Positions 8,829 through 18,964 of a stretch of 64,000 bases of DNA are shown in pieces (the first letter of the stretch is position 1; the number at the start of each line of letters is the position of its first letter). Both the position numbers and the translations under genes were made by a program. Where the stretch lies: positions 28,640 to 92,639 of the forward strand of contig JAFWQJ010000010.1 of the NCBI GenBank assembly GCA_017545185.1, given 5' to 3'. The notes under the pieces were generated by a model. That model worked only from the letters and a program-made list of their open reading frames with translations, was not told where the DNA came from and did not search any database. This stretch comes from Oscillospiraceae bacterium (GTDB taxonomy: Bacteria > Bacillota > Clostridia > Oscillospirales > Ruminococcaceae).

Positions 8829-9575
8829 TTACCCGTTATAATCGTAAAACAGCTCGTCGATCAGGCGGTCTGCGCCGGAGCGGTCTCCGAACGCCGCCCT
8901 GACCAGCGCGCCGAAATTCTGCGCGATCAGCCTGAAATACAGCCAGTCGCCGAGATCGTCGTATTTGCGCACGGAATTGATGAGCACATTCTCTTTCAGG
9001 CAGGTATACGCCCTGCCGCGTGCTTTTCCGTACCGCTTCAATGCCTTTGCGGTATACACATCCTCCATGGCGCGCTTATCTGCAAAGCCGCCGATCGACA
9101 GAAAGGTTTTCCGCTCCGCCCAGAAGATTCCGCTGTAAAGGCCGGTCAGTGCAAAGCCTGCACGGCACAGCAGATCGTTCAGATAAAGCGGCACCGAATA
9201 CCGCTCAAACCGGATCGGTGCGCCGCCGCCGATACAGCGGCCGGTCTGCATCAGCCGGTATATTTCGGCGAGCGTGCCCTTTGTCATGCGGTTGTCGCTG
9301 TCGATCGTGACGATGTATCTGCCCTTTGCCGCACGGATGCCGGCATTCCGCACCGCCGCGATGCAGCGGGTCTCATCCCGGAGCGTCACGGCACCGAGCG
9401 CTTTCGCGATCTGTTCGGTGCGGTCGGTGCAGCGGTTGCAGACGACAATGATCTCCGCGTTCCGGCCGGATTCCTTCACAGCGCGCCGCACGGAACGGAT
9501 GCATCTTGCGATGTACTGTTCCTCGTTGTGCGCCGGTATAATGACAGAAAATGTCAGTGTTTTCTTACTGTTCAT
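8829..9575 (-). CDS. Family 2 glycosyltransferase
   Basis: A 248-residue GT-A fold enzyme. FSVIIPAHNEEQYIARCI opens the nucleotide-sugar domain, EIIVVCNRCTDRT is the second strand, and TIDSDNRM carries the metal-binding DxD-type motif. There is no transmembrane segment. It overlaps the preceding membrane-protein gene by 11 bases, so the two are probably co-translated. Donor and acceptor are unknown; an envelope polysaccharide or lipid role is likely. Confidence 0.85.
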   Translation of the reverse strand: MNSKKTLTFSVIIPAHNEEQYIARCIRSVRRAVKESGRNAEIIVVCNRCTDRTEQIAKALGAVTLRDETRCIAAVRNAGIRAAKGRYIVTIDSDNRMTKGTLAEIYRLMQTGRCIGGGAPIRFERYSVPLYLNDLLCRAGFALTGLYSGIFWAERKTFLSIGGFADKRAMEDVYTAKALKRYGKARGRAYTCLKENVLINSVRKYDDLGDWLYFRLIAQNFGALVRAAFGDRSGADRLIDELFYDYNG

Positions 9576-10161
9576 ACAAAATCTGAATATGCTCGATCAC
9601 GCCGGTGCGCCGGTAAAACCGGATGCTGATCGGATGCTCATGCGGATACACGTTTTCGCCGAATGATTCGTCATAGGCCTGTGCGTTTTTGGCCTGCGGA
9701 TTGTTCAACGTCAGGTCATTGTACATCTCCTCTGTGACGGGGAGCTTCAGAAAACCGAAGTCCGGGTCGAACGGCTCAATACAGACCGGCTCGGCCTGCG
9801 GGTCCTCCGGCCAGCCGCCGACCGGCAGCTGATAGATATTTGTCGTGATCTCCGTGCTGCCCTTCACATAATCGAGCACAAAGCTCTTTGTGAAAAGCAC
9901 CAGCACCGGCATCAGGACGATGACGCCGAGAATATTGAACCGGACGCCTGTTTTCAGCTTGAAGCGCCGGAACAGCAGCAGATAGAGCAGCAGATACAGC
10001 GCGCCCAGCACCGTGCCGGCGATCCCGGCAGCGGCCATATAACGGAGCATCTGCCCGTCACTGACGCCGCCGATCCGGAGCAGGGCCGCACCGATGCAGC
10101 AGAGCAGATACAGCAGAGCAATGCATGTGAAAAATAAGTTGAGAAGCTTTGATTCCTTCAT
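9565..10161 (-). CDS. Hypothetical membrane protein
   Basis: A 198-residue protein with three hydrophobic segments in its first half (LLNLFFTCIALLYLLCCIG, AAAGIAGTVLGALYLLLYLLLF, ILGVIVLMPVLVLFT), followed by a soluble C-terminal part containing EPFDPDFGFLKLP. The ATG at 10159-10161 follows AGAGGAA; an upstream TTG is less likely. It overlaps the glycosyltransferase gene and probably works with it. Family not recognised. Confidence 0.7.
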   Translation of the reverse strand: MKESKLLNLFFTCIALLYLLCCIGAALLRIGGVSDGQMLRYMAAAGIAGTVLGALYLLLYLLLFRRFKLKTGVRFNILGVIVLMPVLVLFTKSFVLDYVKGSTEITTNIYQLPVGGWPEDPQAEPVCIEPFDPDFGFLKLPVTEEMYNDLTLNNPQAKNAQAYDESFGENVYPHEHPISIRFYRRTGVIEHIQILYEQ

Positions 10162-10220
10162 AAACAATTCCTCTTTCTGCTGTCCGGTCAGATATGATTG
10201 ATTTCAAAAACGGGATTCTG

Positions 10221-10283
10221 AAGGGACTTGTCCCTTAAGCGGGGTTTGGGGCAGCGCCCCATTTTCAATCCGTCGGAGACACC
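10221..10283. repeat. GC-rich hairpin repeat, copy 1
   Basis: Between smc and the membrane-protein gene lie AAGGGAC-TT-GTCCCTT (10221-10236) and GGGGC-AGC-GCCCC (10248-10260), followed by a segment that recurs at 57296-57328 (GCAGCGCCCCATT, then ATCCG and CGGAGACAC). It appears to be a dispersed non-coding repeat and could also act as a terminator region. Confidence 0.55.
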
Positions 10284-13200
10284 TTAATCCGTAATCGCAG
10301 AACCGTTCTGGTCAAGCCGCAGTAAACGGGAAATACCGTCCTCCTGCATGGTGACGCCGTACAGCACGTTTGCTTCGTCCATGGCGGAGCGTCTGTGCGT
10401 CACGACGACAAACTGCACCTGCCCGAAGAAGTGCCGCAGATACTGCGCGTATTTGCGCACATTGACCTCGTCCAGTGCCGCGTCGATCTCGTCCAGAATA
10501 CAGAACGGTGCCGGACGCAGCCGCAGGATCGCAAAATAAATGCAGATCGCAACAAAGGACTGCTCACCGCCGGACAGCGCGATCAGATTCTTGATGACCT
10601 TGCCGGGCGGCGCGACCTTGATCTCAATGCCGGATTCAAGGATATTGTCCGGGTCGGTCAGCTCCAGAGAGGCGCTGCCGCCGCCGAACAGATCGGTGAA
10701 GATCTCACCGAAGTATTTGTTGATCTTTGTGAAGCTCTCCTGGAAGATCACGCACATGTCAGAGGTCAGCTGCGCGATGAGCTGTTCGAGCTCCGCCTTC
10801 GCCGTCTGGATGTCCCTGATCTGTCCCGTCATGAACGTGTAACGCTCGGAGACCTCCTTGTACTCATCGACCGCCGCGACATTGACCGTGCCGAGTGCGC
10901 GGATGCGGTTTTTCAGCGAACTGAGCTGCGATTCCGCTTCCTTCACATTCTCGATCGGCTCTGCCTCGGCCTCTGCTTCCGTGCGCGTCAGCTCGTAGGA
11001 ATCCTGCAGCCGGAACACGAGATCGTCGATCTCATGCTGCACATTGTTCTGCCGTTCCTCGACTCTGCTGCGCTCCGCGGACTGCTTTTCGCGCGCATCT
11101 CTCAACGCCCCGATGCCGTCCTGGATCTCGCGGGTGTGGCGTTCCTTTTCCTCGTGGATCTTCCGCAGCTTGACGATCTCGTTCTGCATTTCGGTGATCG
11201 CCGTGCGGCGTGCCTCCTGCCCCGCGGTCAGCAGCGCGATCTCCTGCTGCTTGGCCGTGATATTCGCCTTTTCCTGCCGGATGCTCTCCTCCAGTGCGGC
11301 GATCTGATCCGCCGCCTGCTCCATGGACTGCGCCATGACGATCCGCTTGTGGCGTTCGTTTTCGAGATCCTTTGCAAGCTCTGCCTGCCTGATCTTCTGT
11401 GCAGCGATCTGCTGCGTGAGCTGCTCCTGCTCGCTGTGGAGCTTGGCCGCCGTCTCGGAATCCAGCCGGAGCTGTGCCTCCGCCGCGGCGATCTGTTCGT
11501 CCAGCGCGGAGAGCTCTGCTTCTGCATCGGCCTCCGCGGTACGGAGCTGCGCGATCTTCTCATTCAGACGCGCCCGCTGCTCCGCCTCGTTCTCCTGCCA
11601 TGCGCGGTCGGATGCCGCCCGCACCTGCAGTGCCGCAATCTGCTGCTGCACATCGTTCTGCTCCGCCTGATACTCGTTGATCAGTGCCTGCGCACCCTCG
11701 GTATCGGTCAGGAGCTTTGCCCATTCCGCCTTGCGCTTTGCGGCATCCGCACGCAGGGATTCCTGCTCTGCGGTCAGCTTTTTCAGCTTCTCCGCCGCTT
11801 CCTCAAGCTCATGGGTACGGGTGATGACGCCCGCCGAACGCGCCGCCGAGCCGCCCGTAAACGAACCGCCCGAATGGATCACCTGACCGTCCAGCGTGAC
11901 GATGCGGAAGCGGTAGCCGAATTTCCGTGCGAGATTCGTCGCGGAATCAATGTCCTCTGCAACGGCGATCCTGCCGAGCAGATTTTCCATGACATTGCGG
12001 TAGACCGCATCGTATTTGACGAGGTCGCATGCCAGCGCGACAAAGCCCTCCGTGCCGTCGAGCTGCTCGCGCAGTCTGCCGCCCTTGATCGTCGTCAGCG
12101 GCAGGAAGGTCGCTCTGCCGCCGCGCACCTCTTTCAGATAGCGGATGCAGCGCTTGGCCGTTTCCTCATTTTCCACGATCAGATTCTGCAGCGCGCCGCC
12201 CAAAGCTGTTTCGATCGCGGTGCCGTATTCCGGCGCGACCGTGATGCGCTGCGCAACGGTCCCGTGCACGCCGCCGATCCGGCCGCTGCCCGCGACCTTG
12301 AGGATCTGCCGGACGCTTCCGGCATAGCCCTCCATATTCTGTTCGAGGTCGCGCAGAATGCGGAGCTTCTGGTTCACCTGCTCGCATTCGCTGCTGCACT
12401 GGTTCAGTTTATCCAGTGCCTGCTGATATTTCTGCTCACGGATGCCGGTCAGCTGCTTAAAGCCCGCAAGTCGGTTCTGCTGCTCCGCGATCTTCTGCGA
12501 AACGGCATCCGCCTGCTTCTGCAGCTTCTGCGCATCCTTCTCGTATTCCCGCAGACGCTCCGCGACGGACGAGCCGTCCGCCTCCGCGCGTCTGACTGTA
12601 TCCTCTGTTTCCGCACGGTCATGCGCAAGACCCTGCAGCCGCACGCGCTTCTCGCTCTGCTGCAGATACAGCTGCCGGAGCGCGGCATCCTGTGCATTGA
12701 CATTGCCGTTCTGTTCCGAGCCCTGCTGCTCCGCCTCCGCGAGTGCCTGCTCCTGCGCCGCGATCTCCTGCGCGAGCACATTCTGCCGGTCGGTCAGCGT
12801 GCCAAGATAGGCGTCCTGCTCCGCGATGCGCTTTTCCCATGTATCGCCGGAGTCGTTGAGCGTTTCGCGCTGCTGCTCCAGCTCCGTGATCTTATCGGTG
12901 CTGTGTGAGATCTCATTGTTGCAGACCGCGATCGACGCGGTCACGCCGGCATTTTCCTGCTCGGACGCAACGATCTTATTCTGCAGCTGCTCGATATCGA
13001 CCGTCGCCTGCTGCATATCCTGAAAGGCAAGCTGCAGCTTTTCCTCGCTGCGCTGCAGGTCGCTCTGCAGGTTTTCGTACTCCGCAGTCAGCTGCAGATA
13101 GCTGTCCGAGAGCGTCTGCAGCTGTGAGGTCTGACGGCTCAGGCGGTACACCCAGAACGAGACCTCGAGCTTTCTTCTTTCCGCCGCCAGCACCAGATAT

Positions 13201-13841
13201 TTCTCCGCCTTTTCCGCCTGTGTTTTCAGCGGCCCGATGCGGCTTTCCAGCTCTGCGGTGATATCGGTCAGACGCAGCAGATTATCCTCTGCCTGCGCGA
13301 GCTTGCGCTCTGCCTCCTGCTTGCGATAGCGGAACTTCGAGACACCCGCTGCCTCCTCAAAAATATCGCGGCGTTCACCGGATTTTGCACCGACGATCTC
13401 CGCGATGCGTCCCTGTCCGATGATCGCGTAGCCGTCCCGTCCGAGACCGGTATCCATGAACAGCTCGTTGACGTCCTTCAGGCGGACATTCTTGCCGTTG
13501 ATAAGATACTCACTGTCGCCGGAGCGGTAGAGCCTTCGCGTGACTGCGACCTCCGGTTCCGGATCGGAGAGTGCATGGTCACTGTTGTCAATGGTCAGCG
13601 TCACGGCCGCAAAGCCCATAGGCTTTCTGGCCTTGGTGCCGGAGAAAATGACATCCTCCATGCTCTTGCCGCGCAGCTCCTTTGTGGACTGCTCGCCGAG
13701 CACCCAGCGCACCGCATCGCCGATATTGCTTTTTCCGCTGCCGTTCGGGCCGACAACTGCGGTCAGACCCTCGTCAAAGGTCAGCGTAATTTTATCCGGA
13801 AACGATTTGAAGCCCTGAAGCTCCAGCGATTTCAAATACAT
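10284..13841 (-). CDS. smc: Chromosome partition protein SMC
   Basis: A 1185-residue condensin ATPase. The N-terminal head has FKSFPDKITL and Walker A GPNGSGKSN, followed by QGRIAEIV. Two long coiled-coil arms flank a hinge near residues 500-660 (GGVHGTVAQRI, GGRATFLPL). The C-terminal head has the signature LSGGEQSF and Walker B CILDEIDAALD. SMC with ScpA/ScpB compacts and segregates DNA. Length matches the family. The ATG at 13839-13841 follows GGAGAA. Confidence 0.97.
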   Translation of the reverse strand: MYLKSLELQGFKSFPDKITLTFDEGLTAVVGPNGSGKSNIGDAVRWVLGEQSTKELRGKSMEDVIFSGTKARKPMGFAAVTLTIDNSDHALSDPEPEVAVTRRLYRSGDSEYLINGKNVRLKDVNELFMDTGLGRDGYAIIGQGRIAEIVGAKSGERRDIFEEAAGVSKFRYRKQEAERKLAQAEDNLLRLTDITAELESRIGPLKTQAEKAEKYLVLAAERRKLEVSFWVYRLSRQTSQLQTLSDSYLQLTAEYENLQSDLQRSEEKLQLAFQDMQQATVDIEQLQNKIVASEQENAGVTASIAVCNNEISHSTDKITELEQQRETLNDSGDTWEKRIAEQDAYLGTLTDRQNVLAQEIAAQEQALAEAEQQGSEQNGNVNAQDAALRQLYLQQSEKRVRLQGLAHDRAETEDTVRRAEADGSSVAERLREYEKDAQKLQKQADAVSQKIAEQQNRLAGFKQLTGIREQKYQQALDKLNQCSSECEQVNQKLRILRDLEQNMEGYAGSVRQILKVAGSGRIGGVHGTVAQRITVAPEYGTAIETALGGALQNLIVENEETAKRCIRYLKEVRGGRATFLPLTTIKGGRLREQLDGTEGFVALACDLVKYDAVYRNVMENLLGRIAVAEDIDSATNLARKFGYRFRIVTLDGQVIHSGGSFTGGSAARSAGVITRTHELEEAAEKLKKLTAEQESLRADAAKRKAEWAKLLTDTEGAQALINEYQAEQNDVQQQIAALQVRAASDRAWQENEAEQRARLNEKIAQLRTAEADAEAELSALDEQIAAAEAQLRLDSETAAKLHSEQEQLTQQIAAQKIRQAELAKDLENERHKRIVMAQSMEQAADQIAALEESIRQEKANITAKQQEIALLTAGQEARRTAITEMQNEIVKLRKIHEEKERHTREIQDGIGALRDAREKQSAERSRVEERQNNVQHEIDDLVFRLQDSYELTRTEAEAEAEPIENVKEAESQLSSLKNRIRALGTVNVAAVDEYKEVSERYTFMTGQIRDIQTAKAELEQLIAQLTSDMCVIFQESFTKINKYFGEIFTDLFGGGSASLELTDPDNILESGIEIKVAPPGKVIKNLIALSGGEQSFVAICIYFAILRLRPAPFCILDEIDAALDEVNVRKYAQYLRHFFGQVQFVVVTHRRSAMDEANVLYGVTMQEDGISRLLRLDQNGSAITD

Positions 13842-13895
13842 TGATCTGCATTCTCCATTATTTTTTGATCCGCGGGAGAAGGTTCCTGCCGTTTT

Positions 13896-14081
13896 TTACT
13901 GCTTCCGGGAAAGCTCGCGCTTCACCGCTGCGCAGTAGATCCCGCAGAAGATCAGCTCCTGCGCCAATGTCACGAACGCGGCAGCGGTGTACAGCCGTCC
14001 GCGGTACATGACCGCAAAGCATACGCAGACAACGGTCAGGATCGTCCAGACCGCCCAAAGAATCAAAACCGTTTTTTTCAT
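13896..14081 (-). CDS. Small two-helix membrane protein
   Basis: A 61-residue protein with two hydrophobic helices (VLILWAVWTILTVVCVCFAV and LYTAAAFVTLAQELIFCGIY). The start is the ATG at 14079-14081 after AGGAGAATTGCG; the longer upstream frame lacks a ribosome site. It lies between trmFO and smc on the same strand. Function unknown. Confidence 0.6.
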   Translation of the reverse strand: MKKTVLILWAVWTILTVVCVCFAVMYRGRLYTAAAFVTLAQELIFCGIYCAAVKRELSRKQ

Positions 14082-14215
14082 CGCAATTCTCCTAAAACCC
14101 AAACAAATCCGACAGGCGGTCTGCTCCTGAACGCCGGGTTCCCACATCCGGCATCCGGCCGCCTGCATACTGTGTCATATTCTTTCCGTAAGATACTTCA
14201 TTTTTTCTGTATTCT

Positions 14216-15526
14216 TCATCTTCGGATCGTCTGATCCAGTGCCGCCAGCGCGCGTTCGGCATAGGCCTGATACTTGCGCTGCTTGCCGTCCTTTCCGCGG
14301 AATTTGCCTTCCGGCATGGGCAATATCCCCATATTCGCCCCCATCGGCTGCAGATTCTCCTGATACGGATCCGTGATGTACGCGGTCAGCGCACCGAGCA
14401 TCGTCTCCCGCGGCAGGATCAGCGGCTGCTCCCCGTTCAGCGCGCGCACGGTATTCAGTCCCGCAAGGATCCCGCTCCCCGCAGATTCCATATACCCCTC
14501 AACGCCGGTCATCTGTCCGGCAAAGCGGATGCGCGGCTCCTTCCGGAGCGCATAGGTCTGATCGAGCAGTCTCGGTGAATCGAGAAAGCTGTTGCGGTGC
14601 ATGACGCCGTAGCGCACAAACTCCGCGTGTTCAAGGCCGGGGATCATCGAAAAAACGCGCTTCTGCTCGCCCCATTTCAGATTCGTCTGAAAACCGACCA
14701 GATTCCAGAGCGTGCCCTCGCGGTTCTCCTTCCGGAGCTGCACGACCGCATAAGGCCGTGTTCCGGTATGCGGATCGGTCAGGCCGACCGGCTTCATCAT
14801 ACCGTAGCGGATCGCGTCCTCGCCGCGCTTCGCCAGCACCTCGACCGGCATACAGCCCTCGTAGACGCGCAGCGCCTCCTGCTCGAAATCGTGCAGCGGC
14901 GCGGCCTCCGCATGGATCAGCGCCTCGTAAAACGCGAGGTACTCCTCCTTCGTCATCGGGCAGTTGAGATAATCCGCAGTCCCCTTGCCGTAGCGCGACG
15001 CATAGAACGCGCGCTCCATGGAGACGCTCTCCCCCGTGACGATCGGCGCGGCTGCATCGTAAAAATACAGCGATTTGCCGGTCAGTGCCGCGATCGGCGC
15101 ATTTAATGCATCGGAGGTCAGCGGCCCCGTCGCAATGATAACATTGCCGTCCGGGATCGCGGTGATCTCCTCGTTGATGACCGTGATATGCGGATGCGAA
15201 CGGATCTTCTCCGTCACAAGCTGCGAAAACTGTTCCCTGTCCACGGCGAGCGCACCGCCCGCCTCGACCGCGCAGGCCTCCGCACAGGGCACCAGCAGCG
15301 AGCCGAGCCGCCGCATCTCCTCTTTCAGCAGTCCGGCTGCGGAGTCGATCCGCGAAGCCTTCAGCGAATTGGAGCAGACCAGCTCGGCGAAATTTTCCGA
15401 ATGATGCGCCGGTGAGAACTTCACCGGCTTCATCTCATAAAGCGTCACGGGGATGCCCGCCTCTGCAACTGCCCATGCAGCCTCACAGCCGGCCATGCCC
15501 GCGCCGACGACCGTTACCGCACTCAC
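14216..15526 (-). CDS. trmFO: tRNA (uracil-54-C5) methyltransferase TrmFO
   Basis: A 436-residue FAD and methylene-tetrahydrofolate dependent enzyme making ribothymidine 54 in tRNA. The Rossmann motif VTVVGAGMAGCEAAW opens the protein; SPAHHSENFAELVCSNSLKA and MHRNSFLDSPRLL are family signatures. The start is the GTG at 15524-15526, which overlaps the topA stop in GTGA; the frame upstream lies inside topA. topA-trmFO is a conserved Bacillota pair. Confidence 0.95.
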   Translation of the reverse strand: MSAVTVVGAGMAGCEAAWAVAEAGIPVTLYEMKPVKFSPAHHSENFAELVCSNSLKASRIDSAAGLLKEEMRRLGSLLVPCAEACAVEAGGALAVDREQFSQLVTEKIRSHPHITVINEEITAIPDGNVIIATGPLTSDALNAPIAALTGKSLYFYDAAAPIVTGESVSMERAFYASRYGKGTADYLNCPMTKEEYLAFYEALIHAEAAPLHDFEQEALRVYEGCMPVEVLAKRGEDAIRYGMMKPVGLTDPHTGTRPYAVVQLRKENREGTLWNLVGFQTNLKWGEQKRVFSMIPGLEHAEFVRYGVMHRNSFLDSPRLLDQTYALRKEPRIRFAGQMTGVEGYMESAGSGILAGLNTVRALNGEQPLILPRETMLGALTAYITDPYQENLQPMGANMGILPMPEGKFRGKDGKQRKYQAYAERALAALDQTIRR

Positions 15527-17604
15527 AGCGGACGCTCGTAGCCGCAATCCGGCTTCTCACAGACGAGCTTGCCGGCTCTGCCGCCCTTCTTGAACAGCGT
15601 ATTCTTACACTTCGGGCAGCGGTCCTCGACCGGCGTGCTCCATGTCATGAAGCTGCACTCCGGATAGCCCTCGCAGCCGTAGAAGCTGCGGCCCTTCTTG
15701 GATTTTTTCAGAATGATCTTCTTGCCGCACAGAGGACAGAAGCCCTTGGTCGGCGTGACGATCTTCTTCGTGTTGCGGCAGTCCGGGAAGCCGGAGCACG
15801 CAAGGAATTTGCCGAATCTGCCGATCTTGATGACCATGGGCTTGCCGCAGACCTCGCAGACCTCGTCGGTCTCCTCGTCCGGGACGCGCATCCGCTTGCC
15901 GTCCATCGCCTTCTCGGCGTTTTCGAGCGTCTTTTCAAAGTTATCGTAGAACTTCCGCAGCGATTCGACCCAGTCAGTCTTGCCCTGCTCCACGCCGTCG
16001 AGATCGCTTTCCATTTCGGCGGTGAACTTGACATCGACGATCTGCTTGAACTGATCCTTCATCAGCTCGGTCGTGACCTCACCGAGGGAGGTCGGCTTTA
16101 ATTGCTTGCCGTCACGCTCGACATACATGCGGGAAAGGATCGTACCGACCGTTGCCGCGTAGGTGCTCGGTCTGCCGATGCCGTTTTCCTCCAGCGCCTT
16201 GATGAGCGTCGCTTCGGTATAGCGGGAAGGCGGCTGCGTGAAGTGCTGGTTGCCGTCCAGTGCCTTGACCTTCAGCGGATCGCCCTCGGTCAGCGGCGGC
16301 AGCTCCTTGTTGTCCTCGTCGTTCTGCGCGCCGTCCTTGGCTTCCTCATAAAGCTTCGTAAAGCCGTCGAATTTGACGCTGTAGCCCGATGCGCGGAACA
16401 GACATTTGTTCGCGGTTATCTCCGCGGAAACGGTATCCAGCTGACAGTTTGCCATCTGGCTCGCAATAAAGCGCTCCCAGATCAGCTTATACAGCTTGTA
16501 CTGATCGGCGGTCAGGCTGTCCTTCACCTGATCCGGCGTCAGATTCGGCATGGACGGACGGATCGCTTCGTGCGCATCCTGCGCGCCCTTCTTGGTCTTG
16601 AAGCTGCGCGGCGACGCCGGCAGATACTGTTTGCCGTATGCACCCTTGATATATTCCGCGGCCGCAGCCTTCGCTTCATCGGAAATGCGCAGGCAGTCGG
16701 TACGCATATAGGTGATCAGACCGACTGCGCCCATCTCCGGAATCTCCACGCCTTCGTAGAGCTCCTGTGCAGCCTTCATCGTTCTCCGTGCCTGGAAGCC
16801 CATGCGGCGGGACGCCTCCTGCTGCAAAGTCGAGGTGATGAACGGCGGTGCCGGCTGACGGCTCGTGACGCGCTTTTTCACGGACTTCACGATAAACGGC
16901 GCATTTTCCAGCGACTTGAGGATTGCATCCGCCTCGGCGCCGGTCGCGAGCTCTGCCTTTTTGCCGTCCACCTCCGCGAGATGCGCGGCAAAGACCTTCC
17001 GCGAGGATTTCGCGGTCAGCTTGGCGTCGATCGACCAGTATTCCCGCGGCTGGAATGCGCGGATCTCATTTTCCCTGTCCACGACCAGACGCACCGCGAC
17101 CGACTGCACTCTGCCGGCCGAAAGCCCTCTGCGGATCTTCCGCCAGAGGAACGGGCTCAGCTGATAGCCGACGATACGGTCAAGGATCCTGCGCGCCTGC
17201 TGCGCATTGACCAGATCCAGATCAATCTTATGCGGATGCGACATGCCGGTCTGCACGCCGCTCTTTGTGATCTCGTTAAACTCCACGCGGTTGTCCTGCT
17301 CGGTATCCAGCCCGAGGAGCTGTGCCAGATGCCACGAGATCGCCTCGCCCTCGCGGTCCGGGTCCGTTGCGAGCCAGACGCGGGAGCTCTTTTTCGCCCG
17401 CGATTTCAGATCCTTGATGACATCTTCCTTGCCCTTCATCTCGATATAGGTCGGGGTAAAATCATGCTCAATATCCACGCTGAGCCGGGATTTCGGCAGA
17501 TCGCGCACATGCCCCATCGAGGCAACGACCTCAAAGCCGCTGCCGAGATATTTCTGAATGGTTTTTGCCTTTGCAGGCGACTCAACGATCACGAGTTCTG
17601 ACAT
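15523..17604 (-). CDS. topA: DNA topoisomerase I
   Basis: A 693-residue type IA topoisomerase that relaxes negative supercoils. The TOPRIM domain is at the start (VIVESPAKAKTIQKYL, then ATDPDREGEAISWH); the catalytic Tyr lies in LITYMRTDCLRIS. Three C-terminal Cys4 zinc ribbons are visible: CEVCGKP with CSGFPDC, CPLCGKK with CEGYPEC, and CPKCKNT with CEKPDC. Length is typical. Confidence 0.97.
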   Translation of the reverse strand: MSELVIVESPAKAKTIQKYLGSGFEVVASMGHVRDLPKSRLSVDIEHDFTPTYIEMKGKEDVIKDLKSRAKKSSRVWLATDPDREGEAISWHLAQLLGLDTEQDNRVEFNEITKSGVQTGMSHPHKIDLDLVNAQQARRILDRIVGYQLSPFLWRKIRRGLSAGRVQSVAVRLVVDRENEIRAFQPREYWSIDAKLTAKSSRKVFAAHLAEVDGKKAELATGAEADAILKSLENAPFIVKSVKKRVTSRQPAPPFITSTLQQEASRRMGFQARRTMKAAQELYEGVEIPEMGAVGLITYMRTDCLRISDEAKAAAAEYIKGAYGKQYLPASPRSFKTKKGAQDAHEAIRPSMPNLTPDQVKDSLTADQYKLYKLIWERFIASQMANCQLDTVSAEITANKCLFRASGYSVKFDGFTKLYEEAKDGAQNDEDNKELPPLTEGDPLKVKALDGNQHFTQPPSRYTEATLIKALEENGIGRPSTYAATVGTILSRMYVERDGKQLKPTSLGEVTTELMKDQFKQIVDVKFTAEMESDLDGVEQGKTDWVESLRKFYDNFEKTLENAEKAMDGKRMRVPDEETDEVCEVCGKPMVIKIGRFGKFLACSGFPDCRNTKKIVTPTKGFCPLCGKKIILKKSKKGRSFYGCEGYPECSFMTWSTPVEDRCPKCKNTLFKKGGRAGKLVCEKPDCGYERPL

Positions 17605-17662
17605 GTTTCCAATCCTTCCTGCGGGCCTTTGCCCGATTGCTTCCTAAAGTTGTTCCTGCGCG

Positions 17663-18949
17663 TCAGACCGCGCGGTACTGCTTGCCGAACAGCGATTCGG
17701 CAAATCCGTCCAGTTCAAGCTCCGTCAGCGTGCTGAGCAGCACAGAGAGATCCATATCCAGTGCCGCCGCGATATCGTCGGCATAGGTATCGCCGTGCGC
17801 CCGCAGATACCGGACGACGGCTGCGGCCTCTGCATCCTCCGGCAGCGGACGGTCATCGTCAGTGCTCTGCGGCTCCGGCTGCTGTTTCTCCTCGAGGTAT
17901 TCGTGTGCAGCGCGCTGCACCTCCTCGCGGAACGAGCCGGTCGGCCGGATCAGTGACGCGGCATCCGGTGATTTCGCAGGCGTACTGTCATCGGAGAACA
18001 CAAGCCGCTCCGAGGGCTTTACGCCGGCTTCCTGCATCACAAGATACTGCGGATAATGACTGTAATATGACATGAGGATGTCCTCATGGCTCATCAGCGG
18101 GAACGCGCCGTCCCGCAGCAGCGGCATCACGCCCGCATAGCGCGGGTCAAACAGATCGGCAGGCGGCACGCAGTAGAGGTACCGTCCCTGATCGGCCGCG
18201 CACTGTGCCGTCACAAGCGAGCCGCTCCGCGCAGCCGCCTCCATGACGGCTGTCGCATAGCCGAGGCCGCTGAGAATGCGGTTCCGCTTCGGGAAATTCG
18301 CCGGAAACGGCTGTGTCCCCGGCATATATTCCGAGATCATCAGGCCGTGTCCGCCGGTCAGGATGCGTTCCCTGAGCTGCTGGTTTTCCCGCGGATAATT
18401 CACGTTCAGGCCGCAGCCGAGCACCGCGACCGTTGAACCGCCTGCATCGAGTGCGGCGGTATGCGCACATGCGTCCACGCCCTTCGCAAAGCCGCTGACG
18501 ATCACAAAATCGTTCTGACTGCACAGCGCGGAGATGATCGCATTGGTCACGCGCTCCGTATAGGGCGAGGGGTGACGGGTTCCGACGACCGACAGGCTGA
18601 GCGGCTTTTTCAGCAGCTCCGTATTGCCCTGCGCGGTCAGCAGCACCGGCGGCGCACCGATCTCGCGCAGCAGCGGCGGATAATCCTCGCTGTCGATCGG
18701 GATTAGTTCAATGCCGTGCGTTTTGCAGAAATAGACAATGCTGTCCGCTTCCCCGATCTTATGCACGGTCATCGCCTTCTGCACATTCGGGTGCAGGTCG
18801 CGCAGCATACCAATCTGCATCGCGTCATAGACCTCCGCCGGGGAACCGAGCCGCTGCAGATACGAAAGCAGCTTCACGCTTCCCGCGCCGAACACCAGCG
18901 ACAGCCAGACCCAGTAGCGGAGCATCTCATCATCCGTGCGCTCTGCCAT
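17663..18949 (-). CDS. dprA: DNA-processing protein DprA
   Basis: A 428-residue protein with the Rossmann-like DprA/Smf domain (LSVVGTRHPSPYTERV, VIVSGFAKGVDACAHTAALDAGG, PPADLFDPRYAG) and a C-terminal winged helix (DTYADDIAAALDMDLSVLLSTLTELEL). DprA binds incoming single-stranded DNA and loads RecA during transformation. The start is the ATG at 18947-18949; the GTG nine bases upstream is part of GGAGGTG. It precedes topA, the usual dprA-topA order. Confidence 0.95.
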   Translation of the reverse strand: MAERTDDEMLRYWVWLSLVFGAGSVKLLSYLQRLGSPAEVYDAMQIGMLRDLHPNVQKAMTVHKIGEADSIVYFCKTHGIELIPIDSEDYPPLLREIGAPPVLLTAQGNTELLKKPLSLSVVGTRHPSPYTERVTNAIISALCSQNDFVIVSGFAKGVDACAHTAALDAGGSTVAVLGCGLNVNYPRENQQLRERILTGGHGLMISEYMPGTQPFPANFPKRNRILSGLGYATAVMEAAARSGSLVTAQCAADQGRYLYCVPPADLFDPRYAGVMPLLRDGAFPLMSHEDILMSYYSHYPQYLVMQEAGVKPSERLVFSDDSTPAKSPDAASLIRPTGSFREEVQRAAHEYLEEKQQPEPQSTDDDRPLPEDAEAAAVVRYLRAHGDTYADDIAAALDMDLSVLLSTLTELELDGFAESLFGKQYRAV

Positions 18950-18964
18950 CGTCAGCACCTCCGT